Part shown: one piece after another, positions 5,969 through 11,614 of the stretch
Position numbering within the stretch: the stretch's first letter is position 1
Layout of the letters: every line of letters begins with the position of its first letter
Program-made: the position numbers and the translations under genes
Source of the DNA: Chthoniobacteraceae bacterium
GTDB taxonomy: Bacteria; Verrucomicrobiota; Verrucomicrobiia; Chthoniobacterales; Chthoniobacteraceae
Direction of reading: 5' to 3'
Assembly (NCBI GenBank): GCA_947478975.1
Contig: CANJYI010000043.1
Span: forward strand, 1 to 11,614
Length of the DNA stretch: 11,614 nt
Notes under the pieces: model-generated
What the model was told of the DNA's origin: nothing
The model's database searches: none
The model's input: the letters and a program-made list of their open reading frames with translations, nothing else

Positions 5969-8422
5969 ATGAAATCTCTCCTCCCGTCCCTGACCGCGCT
6001 TTTGCTTTGGACGAACCTGTGTCCGGCAGCTTCCGTGACCGCAACCGCAACCGGACCGCTTCAAGTGCTCCCCCGCGAGCTCGCTCTCATTCATCTGCAA
6101 CGCCCCCACTCGCTGGTGGTCGGGACGCGCACGCCTGAGGGGTATGACTTGGACCTCACCCGCGAGGCGAAGTTTATCAGCAGCGACCCTGCAGTGGTGC
6201 GCGTGGATGCTTCAGGCTGGGTGCATCCGGTGGCCAACGGCCGGGCCACCGTCAGCGTGAGCGCCGGCGGGCGCACCGAAAACGTCGAGGTGCGCGTGCA
6301 GCTTCCTCCAAAGGCGCCGCAGCCGAGCTTCCGGCAGGACATCATGCCCCTGCTTTCCAAGGGAGGCTGTAACGCCGGTGCGTGCCACGGGTACTCCCTT
6401 GGCAAAAACGGCTTCAAGCTGTCCCTGCGCGGAGCAGACGCGGAGAAGGATTTCCTTGTGCTGACCGACGAGTTTTCCGAACGCCGGATCAACCGGAGCA
6501 ACCCGCCCTCGAGCCTGCTGCTGCTCAAGGCGCTGGGAGACCTGCCGCATGAAGGCGGCGTGCGCATGGAGCAGGGGACGGAGGCGTACGACCATCTGCT
6601 CCAGTGGATTGGCGCAGGCGCCCCGGATGATGCTCCGACGTTGCCGTCCTTGGTGTCCGTCCACATTGCGCCCCAGAAAGTGGTGCTGGGTCCCAGTGCA
6701 AGCCAACAGTTCCAGCTCACAGCCAAGTACAGCGATGGCTCGGTGCGCGACGTGTCGCGCTCAGCGATCTTTACGGTCAACACCGAACGGGTGGCCAAAG
6801 TGGGCGACACGGGTCTGGTAAACGCCTCTGAAATCGGTGAGACCGCCATCTTCGCGCGTTATGAGAACCTCTTTGCCGTGGCAAACTGCATCGTGCTCCC
6901 CCCGGACAAGGGGTTCGTTCCGAGCCCCGTGCCGGCCGACAGCCTCGTGGACCGCGCCGTTGGACAAAAGCTGAACGAACTACGCATCACGCCCTCGGGC
7001 CTCGCTGACGACGAACGATTTTTGCGGCGCGTCTCCGTCGACCTGACCGGCGTTCAACCTGCTCCCGATCGAGTGCTCGCCTTTGTGGCGGACGCCGATC
7101 CCCAAAAACGTCCAAAGCTGGTCGACGCTTTGCTTCAGCGTCCAGAGTTTGTCGACTGGTGGTCCCTCCGCTGGGGCGATCTGTTGCAAAACTCACGGAA
7201 CGCCTCAAGTGATCCGGCAGTGTTTGCCTTTCGCGAGTGGCTCCGGGCGGCCGTCGGCCGGAATCTTCCGCTCGACCAGTTTGCGCGTGAGATCCTGACG
7301 GCCCGCGGCAGTTTCCTGGACAATCCCGCAGCCGCCTATTTTTCCGCCAGTAAGGATACGGACGACACTTTGCAGCGGGCCACCCAGGTTTTCTGCGGGG
7401 TGCGGATGCTTTGTGCGCGGTGCCATCCGCACCCGTTTGAAAACTGGACACAGGGCGACTACTACGGCGTGCACAGCTTTTTCAACCAGGTCTCCACCAA
7501 GCCGGATCCCCGCCTTCTGGGTGTCGCGAATGCAAAGACGGTTCTTGTAAACCTCTCCACCGGTTCTTCCACCAACCCACGGACGGCCAAGCCCCAGGCG
7601 CCGCGTTATCTGGGAGGGGCGGAGCCCGCCCTGGCCCCCGGCACAGACCGCCGCGGGGATTACGCCAACTGGTTGACCTCCCCCGAAAACCCGCATTTTG
7701 CGCGCAGCCTGGTGAACCGCTTTTGGAGTTATTTCTTCAACCGCGGAATCATTGATCCGGTGGATGACTTGCGCTCGACGAGTCCGCCAATCAACGCGCC
7801 GCTGCTGGAGGCGCTCACGCAGGATTTTGTGGCGCACAGGTTCGACGTTCGCCACCTGATGCGGGTGATCGTGAACTCGCGCACCTACCAGCGCAGCGCG
7901 GTCCCCAATGAAAGCAACGCGCATGACGACATGAACTTCTCCCACGCGATTCCCCGGCGGTTGCCCGCCGAGGCACTGCTGGACTCGCTGGTGCAGGCCA
8001 CCGCCATCAAGGAGAACTTCGGTGGCGTGCCTGCGGGCTTCAGTGCCGCGCAGCTACCGGATGGGAATGTGCAGAGCAGCTTTCTGTCGCTGTTTGGAAA
8101 GGCGCAGCGCATGGAGGCGTGCGAATGCGAGCGGGACCTCGGGACAAACATGCTGCAGGCGTTACACTTCATCAATGGACAGTCGATCCTGACGCGCCTG
8201 GGAAATCCGGCGGCGCGACCCGCGCTGCTCCTCAAGGACAAGCCGGCGGATCCGGCGCTCGTTGAGCAGTTGTACCTTTGGTCGCTCGCCAGACGACCGA
8301 CGGCCGCAGAGCAGGAGGTGGCGGCCAGGTTCTTGGGCGACTACGGCGAGAAGCGTGCCGAGGCAGTGCAGGATCTAATGTGGAGCCTGTTGAACAGCCG
8401 TGATTTTCTGATGCTCAACTGA
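5969..8422 (+). CDS. DUF1549/DUF1553 (PSCyt2/PSD1) protein with Ig-like domains and two heme c-type motifs
   Basis: The product is 817 aa with a Sec signal peptide (K2, hydrophobic 4-14, cleavage near A20/A21). Residues about 30-112 form a Big_2-like Ig domain (SSDPAVVRVDASGWVHPVAN, 71-90), and a second one spans about 229-308. Between them is a cytochrome-like segment with GGCNAGACHG, a CX4CH variant of the heme c motif (C134, C139, H140), and GKNGFKLSLRGAD (145-157), as in other members. The PSCyt2/DUF1549 domain spans about 324-530 (DDERFLRRVSVDLTG, 347-361) and contains a standard CXXCH at C482-H486 in MLCARCHPHPFENWTQGDYY (480-499). PSD1/DUF1553 follows from about 565 to 812, with LVNRFWSYFFNRGIIDPVDD (581-600) and the INGQ motif (735-738). 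It is a probable periplasmic diheme protein of unknown reaction. It starts after a TAA with five C residues before the ATG, and the next gene follows after 2 nt. Confidence 0.95.
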   Translation: MKSLLPSLTALLLWTNLCPAASVTATATGPLQVLPRELALIHLQRPHSLVVGTRTPEGYDLDLTREAKFISSDPAVVRVDASGWVHPVANGRATVSVSAGGRTENVEVRVQLPPKAPQPSFRQDIMPLLSKGGCNAGACHGYSLGKNGFKLSLRGADAEKDFLVLTDEFSERRINRSNPPSSLLLLKALGDLPHEGGVRMEQGTEAYDHLLQWIGAGAPDDAPTLPSLVSVHIAPQKVVLGPSASQQFQLTAKYSDGSVRDVSRSAIFTVNTERVAKVGDTGLVNASEIGETAIFARYENLFAVANCIVLPPDKGFVPSPVPADSLVDRAVGQKLNELRITPSGLADDERFLRRVSVDLTGVQPAPDRVLAFVADADPQKRPKLVDALLQRPEFVDWWSLRWGDLLQNSRNASSDPAVFAFREWLRAAVGRNLPLDQFAREILTARGSFLDNPAAAYFSASKDTDDTLQRATQVFCGVRMLCARCHPHPFENWTQGDYYGVHSFFNQVSTKPDPRLLGVANAKTVLVNLSTGSSTNPRTAKPQAPRYLGGAEPALAPGTDRRGDYANWLTSPENPHFARSLVNRFWSYFFNRGIIDPVDDLRSTSPPINAPLLEALTQDFVAHRFDVRHLMRVIVNSRTYQRSAVPNESNAHDDMNFSHAIPRRLPAEALLDSLVQATAIKENFGGVPAGFSAAQLPDGNVQSSFLSLFGKAQRMEACECERDLGTNMLQALHFINGQSILTRLGNPAARPALLLKDKPADPALVEQLYLWSLARRPTAAEQEVAARFLGDYGEKRAEAVQDLMWSLLNSRDFLMLN

Positions 8423-8424
8423 CC

Positions 8425-9795
8425 ATGCGGCGATTCGTCTTCACACTTTTTGGGCTGGCGCTGGCAAACGGCAGCGCCGCGGAAGTCAGTTTTCAAAAGG
8501 AGGTTTGGCCCGTCCTCAAGCGGCACTGCGTGGCCTGCCACGGTGACAAGAAAGCGAAGGGCGGGCTGCGCATGGATCAGGTGGCCGCCCTCCTCAAGGG
8601 GGGGGAGACGGGCGCCTTGTTCAAGGCCGGTCATCCCGACGACAGCCTTTTGATTTCGCAGGTAAGCGGCGAAAAGCCCGAGATGCCGGAGAACGAACCG
8701 CCGCTGTCGGCCGCGAAGGTGCGCCTGCTGCGTGACTGGGTGGCCCAGGGGGCGAAGATCGACGGGGAGCCCAAGACGCTCCTTCCCCCTGTCTCGATTC
8801 CCAGCGTCTATGCGACGGCTCCGGCCGTCTCGAGCGTGAGCATCAGTCCCGACGGAAAGTTGGGCGCGGCCGCGTGCCGCAGTGAGGTCGTGCTTTTTAG
8901 CGTGGAGGACGAAACCCAACTGCGCCGGCTGCCCACGGATTTTGATCTGGTGACGCACGTGACTTTCAGTCCGGATGGAAAGCTGCTCGCGGTCGCCGGT
9001 GGGTCGCCCCAGCAGTTTGGCGGACTCATTGTGTTTGATCCGGCCAGCGGCAAAAAGCTAAGCGACAGGCATTTTGGGACAGACACCTTTTTCAAAGGGG
9101 CCTTCGCGCCCGATGGTCAGAGCATTGCCCTGGGCTCGGCGACCGGTGCCATCTATCTCATCCCGCTGGACCCGGCAACGGCCCCAAAGCTCATCGATCT
9201 GCATAGCGACTGGGTCATGGATGTCGCATTCACGCCGGACGGCAAACAACTCGTGAGCGGAAGCCGGGATAAGACCACAAAGCTGAGCAGCGTAGAGGAT
9301 CTGCATCTATTGCGTTCGGTGGACCAGTCGGCTGAGGGTATCAACGCAGTCGCGGCGGACGGGTTGACCGCCATCTCGGGAGGCAATGCGCGGGCGCTGG
9401 TGGGCTATGATTTCAAACTGGCACTGACGGGGATTAGCGTGACCGGCTCCGGCAACGGCGCCCAGCCCATTACAAACAAGGACAAGTACCTGCGGGCCTT
9501 TGAAGCGCAGGCCGGTGCTGTGTTGGCGCTCGCCACCAGCGGGGACCGGAAGCTCCTGGCCGTGGCGACGCGCGCTGCGGAAGTGCGCATCTACCAGACG
9601 GACACGCGCGCGCGGAAAACGGCCCTGGCCAAGGTGCCCGCACCAGTGCTGTCAGTGGCGTTGAACCAGGACGGGTCGCGTCTGGTTCTGGGCAGCAAAA
9701 GCGGCCAGGTGCAGGTCTGGGACACCGCCTCGGGAAAGCTTCTCAAGACCCTCAACCCGGTGCCTGTGCAGGAGACTGCGACTGCTGCCAAATAG
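8425..9795 (+). CDS. Exported cytochrome c (PSCyt1-like) fused to a WD40 β-propeller
   Basis: The product is 456 aa. MRRFVFTLFGLALANGSAA is a signal peptide with probable cleavage near A19. A planctomycete-type cytochrome c domain occupies about 21-112: heme motif CVACH (C35-H39), GGLRMD (46-51), GHPDDSLLISQVSG (69-82), and EMPENEPPLS, where M87 is a candidate axial ligand. A seven-blade WD40 propeller then runs from about 134 to 442, with SPDGK-type turns near 141, 182, 229, 271, 373 and 416. Blade 4 is degenerate: SRDKTTKLSSV (280-290) has Ser-Ser where Trp-Asp is usual. Only the last blade keeps a clear VWD (431-433). It is the last gene of the operon, 2 nt after the DUF1549 stop, with no Shine-Dalgarno in between, which suggests translational coupling. 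The inferred role is electron transfer joined to a protein-docking propeller in the periplasm. Confidence 0.93.
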   Translation: MRRFVFTLFGLALANGSAAEVSFQKEVWPVLKRHCVACHGDKKAKGGLRMDQVAALLKGGETGALFKAGHPDDSLLISQVSGEKPEMPENEPPLSAAKVRLLRDWVAQGAKIDGEPKTLLPPVSIPSVYATAPAVSSVSISPDGKLGAAACRSEVVLFSVEDETQLRRLPTDFDLVTHVTFSPDGKLLAVAGGSPQQFGGLIVFDPASGKKLSDRHFGTDTFFKGAFAPDGQSIALGSATGAIYLIPLDPATAPKLIDLHSDWVMDVAFTPDGKQLVSGSRDKTTKLSSVEDLHLLRSVDQSAEGINAVAADGLTAISGGNARALVGYDFKLALTGISVTGSGNGAQPITNKDKYLRAFEAQAGAVLALATSGDRKLLAVATRAAEVRIYQTDTRARKTALAKVPAPVLSVALNQDGSRLVLGSKSGQVQVWDTASGKLLKTLNPVPVQETATAAK

Positions 9796-9970
9796 GGTGT
9801 GTTCTGGCTGCCGCACCAAGAGCAGGTGCCAGCGGCGGGGTCCGGAGTCGCTCCATTGCATCGCGCCCTCCAGTTCTTCCAAGGGGCGACAGTGCGTGAA
9901 ATCGCCGGCAATGGGTTTCGATGTTTGAACGCCCAGCCAGTCCCGGCCCACAGGCATTCCAGCAAGGCGT
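9796..9970. other. Convergent intergenic gap between the cytochrome operon and mobA
   Basis: This 175-nt gap separates two converging genes. No gene can be supported. A weak bulged hairpin (CTGG 9804-9807 with CCAG 9829-9832; CACC 9814-9817 with GGTG 9825-9828) lies just after the operon stop but has no T-run. One minus-strand frame through the gap reads with rather protein-like composition (for example RPLEELEGAMQWSDSGP), but it has no convincing start and runs antisense into the cytochrome gene. It may be a gene remnant. Confidence 0.4.
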
Positions 9971-10588
9971 TTACACGCGGCAAAAGGCGGGAGGCCCCTC
10001 CGTGGAGGTATCCGCAAACGGTGCGACATCGGCCGGAGTGTTCCAGTTCTCAAACAGGGCAAGCTCCGAGCCGGCCACCGGAACAGCGCGCAGGAGCCCT
10101 TTTTCGAAGCCCCTCCGAATGAAGGTCTGCAGGGAACGGTCCTCCCCATCAAGGAGCTCTAGAACCAGAGGGTGCAGGGCGGTTGGATACACGGCGCAAA
10201 GTCCCTCAAAACCCGCGGCCGTTTCGGGTACCGCTCCGCAGGCGGCACCGGCCGCCTCCCAAAGCCGGAGAAGGTAGCGCTCCGACATCTTCGGCAGGTC
10301 GACTGCCAGCACCAAAACATGGGAGGTCCGCGCCGATTCCAGAGCCCGGGCGATGCCTGAAAGGGGCCCCAAATCCCCAAGGACATCACACTCAAATCGT
10401 GCACCTTCCGATTCGAACGCAGTCCTCTGGGAGGCGTTCCCGCAAACAATCGCTTCGCAGCAGACGGCCTGGAGCTTCGCCAATTGGAGCCGCCAGAGGG
10501 GCTGCCCGTTGAGCTCAATCAGCGCCTTGTCCCGGCCCATTCTGGAGGACCGCCCACCGCAAAGGAGCGCACCGGTGCCGAAGTTCAT
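9971..10588 (-). CDS. mobA: Molybdenum cofactor guanylyltransferase MobA
   Basis: This 205-aa protein is close to the usual MobA length. MobA transfers GMP from GTP to molybdopterin-bound molybdenum to form the MGD form of the cofactor in the cytoplasm. The nucleotidyltransferase signature LLCGGRSSRMGRDKALIEL (8-26) holds the GTP-binding loop, with R16, G18, D20 and K21. DLGPLSGIARAL (72-83) and VLAVDLPKM (93-101), with D97 as the likely Mg ligand, are typical, as are EGLCAVYP (128-135) and the C-terminal NWNTPADV (181-188). The start ATG overlaps the stop of the MOSC gene as ATGA (10585-10588), which implies translational coupling. A purine-rich AGGGTGG lies 4 nt before the ATG. The last 14 or so residues after the NTP motif carry no recognisable family signature. 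Confidence 0.94.
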   Translation of the reverse strand: MNFGTGALLCGGRSSRMGRDKALIELNGQPLWRLQLAKLQAVCCEAIVCGNASQRTAFESEGARFECDVLGDLGPLSGIARALESARTSHVLVLAVDLPKMSERYLLRLWEAAGAACGAVPETAAGFEGLCAVYPTALHPLVLELLDGEDRSLQTFIRRGFEKGLLRAVPVAGSELALFENWNTPADVAPFADTSTEGPPAFCRV

Positions 10589-11055
10589 CCGTCCACCCTG
10601 AGTGTGCCGCCTTCAAGGATGCGCGCTCGCAGCCCGCCTCGTCCGCGAAGAGCCTCCTCCGCACCGGGCGCCAGCGCCGCATCCATCCAGTAACAGGGAC
10701 GGCATTCTTCAGTACCCTCAAAAACGACCCCTTGGATCGAGAAGGTCCTCCCGATCAGGGTGTTCAAATCCACCCCGCTGGTGAGCACATTTCGGCGCAA
10801 AACCGCCGGCTGCATTTCGCAAAGGCCGAGGCCTTCGCAAAGGGTGTCGAACACCTCCCTCGAAAAAAAGGTGACCTGGCCTTTGTAGGCACGCTTGTGG
10901 TCGAAAAACCGGTCGCCCACCAACCCGCTGCCGGCAACACAATCCACTTCGGGCACGGAGAGAATTTCGTGGGCCAACGCGGTTTGGTTGTGGCGGCCAA
11001 AAAAATTGTGCCCGGGGGAAAGATAGATGGCGAGAATCTGGCAGGTTTCCTCCAT
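10585..11055 (-). CDS. MOSC domain protein linked to molybdenum cofactor genes
   Basis: The product is 156 aa from the ATG at 11055. The stand-alone MOSC domain fills the protein: ILAIYLSPGHNFFGRHNQ (7-24), CVAGSGLVGDRFFDHK (39-54), KGQVTFFSREVFD (58-70), RRNVLTSGVDLNTLIG (87-102), GTEECRPCYWMDAALAPGAE (114-133) and LRGRGGLRARIL (136-147). MOSC domains are sulfur-carrier modules related to the C-terminus of molybdenum cofactor sulfurase; the conserved C118 and C121 in ECRPC are the candidate sulfur-handling residues. The pairing with mobA and divergent moaA supports a role in molybdenum cofactor modification or delivery, though the exact reaction is unknown. The frame stays open upstream to a TTG at 11169 (38 more residues), but the added part is not family-like, so the ATG is preferred. 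No clear Shine-Dalgarno precedes it. Confidence 0.88.
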   Translation of the reverse strand: MEETCQILAIYLSPGHNFFGRHNQTALAHEILSVPEVDCVAGSGLVGDRFFDHKRAYKGQVTFFSREVFDTLCEGLGLCEMQPAVLRRNVLTSGVDLNTLIGRTFSIQGVVFEGTEECRPCYWMDAALAPGAEEALRGRGGLRARILEGGTLRVDG

Positions 11056-11238
11056 GTCCGCGAATATATCGGAGCGCCTACGGGAAGCGAGAACGGAGAC
11101 CCGGGCCTTCGCACCGAAAGCGTATCCCGCAGGATGCAGACATGGCAGGCCGTGTTCACGGTCCAGCAAACCCAGCTTCGGAACGGGGAACCCGGCGGCG
11201 TCTCAATGAAACTGCATAACGTGTGGAAGCAAAGGCAT

Positions 11239-11314
11239 ATCCGCAGACCACGCAGATTTCACAGATCAAAGGAAAACAGCAGGAGCATCTGTGAGATCTG
11301 AGTCATCTGCGGAT
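11239..11314. repeat. Hairpin intergenic repeat, copy 2 (9-bp CAGAT units)
   Basis: This 76-bp element has the same ATCCGCAGA / TCTGCGGAT ends as the copy at 1513-1589. CAGAC/CAGAT words start at 11244, 11253 and 11262, and ATCTG words at 11287, 11296 and 11305, giving an exact 9-bp period in both arms. The arms pair over about 28 bp with a few mismatches and a loop of about 20 nt. It lies 64 nt upstream of moaA, inside the divergent control region. CAT flanks it on both sides (11236-11238 and 11315-11317), which may be chance. Confidence 0.8.
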
Positions 11315-11364
11315 CATTCCCCGTCCCCTGAGAGTACTGCTTGTGAGGGGGCGGAGGATGGTGT

Positions 11365-11369
11365 GAGGT
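11365..11369 (+). promoter_or_regulatory. Ribosome binding site of moaA
   Basis: GAGGT lies 9 nt before the ATG at 11379. A second purine run, AGGGAG (11373-11378), touches the ATG and is too close to act as the Shine-Dalgarno. An in-frame ATG at 11358 is ruled out because it meets a TGA two codons later, so the site fixes the start at 11379. Confidence 0.6.
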
Positions 11370-11378
11370 ATTAGGGAG

Positions 11379-11614
11379 ATGGACTCCTTCGGCCGCATCA
11401 TTGATTACCTGCGTATTTCGGTCACCGATCGCTGCAATGAACGGTGCCTGTATTGCATGCCCGAGGGGTACAAAGGTTGGGCCAAAAAGGCGGACCATTT
11501 GAGTGCTGCGGAGATCATCCGCATCGTGGAGGCTTCGTGCGCGTTGGGTTTTAGGAAATTCAGACTGACCGGGGGTGAGCCCCTTTTACGCAAGGACATC
11601 GAGGAGATCGCCGC
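11379..11614 (+). CDS. moaA: GTP 3',8-cyclase MoaA, N-terminal part (cut by window end)
   Basis: Only the first 78 codons are present. MoaA is a radical SAM enzyme that rearranges GTP to 3',8-cyclo-7,8-dihydro-GTP, the first step of molybdopterin synthesis. The N-terminus IIDYLRISVTDRCNERCLYC (7-26) carries the CX3CX2C motif for the SAM-binding 4Fe-4S cluster (C19, C23, C26) followed by MPEG, and FRLTGGEPLLRKDI (61-74) contains the GGEP SAM-contacting motif. The sequence is typical, with no broken residues in the visible part. It is divergent from the MOSC-mobA pair, from which it is separated by 323 nt with a hairpin repeat. The second iron-sulfur cluster in the C-terminal part cannot be checked. 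Confidence 0.96.
   Translation, partial: MDSFGRIIDYLRISVTDRCNERCLYCMPEGYKGWAKKADHLSAAEIIRIVEASCALGFRKFRLTGGEPLLRKDIEEIA

Larger units (their letters stand above)
11056..11378. other. Divergent intergenic region between the MOSC-mobA pair and moaA
   Basis: This 323-nt region must hold the promoters for both directions. It contains the hairpin repeat at 11239-11314. On the minus strand TATATT (complement of 11063-11068) lies 7 nt before the MOSC start, but no matching -35 box is seen, so no promoter is called. The 11056-11238 part carries an in-frame upstream extension of the MOSC gene without a good start; nothing else recognisable is present there. Confidence 0.5.

Noticed and set aside
4894..5970. 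358-codon open frame on the minus strand opposite the 840-aa gene
   Set aside because: It is antisense to a well-supported gene with a signal peptide and domains. Its His/Arg/Leu-rich composition is typical of the complement of GC-rich coding sequence, and no family motif is seen.
9804..9832. Hairpin after the cytochrome-WD40 stop as an intrinsic terminator
   Set aside because: The stem is two 4-bp parts with a 6-nt bulge and there is no T-run after it. It is too weak to call.
11063..11068. TATATT -10-like box on the minus strand before the MOSC gene
   Set aside because: No acceptable -35 hexamer at 16-19 nt, and its position 7 nt from the ATG would leave almost no leader.
11056..11169. N-terminal extension of the MOSC protein from a TTG at 11169
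   Set aside because: The extra 38 residues do not resemble the family, and MEETCQILAIYLSPGHN matches the usual MOSC N-terminus starting at 11055.

Overview
The window looks like a chromosomal segment of a GC-rich member of the Planctomycetes-Verrucomicrobia group, most likely a verrucomicrobium. The main evidence is an operon of families typical of that group: a Tat-exported DUF1501 protein, a large pre-peptidase-like β-sandwich protein, a DUF1549/DUF1553 (PSCyt2/PSD1) protein with Ig-like domains, and a planctomycete-type cytochrome c fused to a WD40 propeller. The assignment rests on gene content and protein style. No rRNA or tRNA is present to confirm it.

Layout. (1) Bases 1-1479 are the 3' end of a secreted, repeat-rich surface-type protein whose start lies outside the window. 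(2) Bases 1480-1706 are intergenic. They hold a 77-bp imperfect hairpin repeat built from 9-bp CAGAT units, a 17-bp palindrome, and a consensus Shine-Dalgarno/ATG pair leading into a short overlapping frame. (3) Bases 1707-9795 hold five genes on the + strand with gaps of 31, 15, 7 and 2 nt, almost certainly one operon: a 101-aa unknown protein, DUF1501, an 840-aa β-sandwich/coiled-coil protein, an 817-aa DUF1549/DUF1553 protein, and a 456-aa cytochrome c-WD40 protein. (4) Bases 9796-9970 are a short convergent gap. (5) Bases 9971-11055 on the - strand hold a MOSC-domain gene and mobA, overlapping by ATGA. (6) Bases 11056-11378 are a divergent intergenic region with a second copy (76 bp) of the hairpin repeat. 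(7) From 11379 on the + strand runs the start of moaA, cut by the window end.

How the genes fit together. Four of the five operon products carry an export signal, and two carry CXXCH heme c motifs (one also a CX4CH motif). The operon therefore looks like a periplasmic or envelope module that joins c-type cytochromes to β-rich scaffold proteins and a DUF1501 protein of the alkaline-phosphatase-like clan. Such clusters are abundant in Verrucomicrobia and Planctomycetes, but their biochemical role is unestablished, so this is the best candidate here for an undescribed system. The moaA / MOSC-mobA group is a molybdenum cofactor locus: first step of pterin synthesis, guanylyl transfer to the cofactor, and a sulfur-carrier-type MOSC protein. 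It converges on the cytochrome operon and is not co-transcribed with it, so any functional link is speculative.

The operon genes mostly lack Shine-Dalgarno sequences, and three of them have C-rich tracts directly before the start codon. The molybdenum genes moaA and mobA have purine-rich sites instead.
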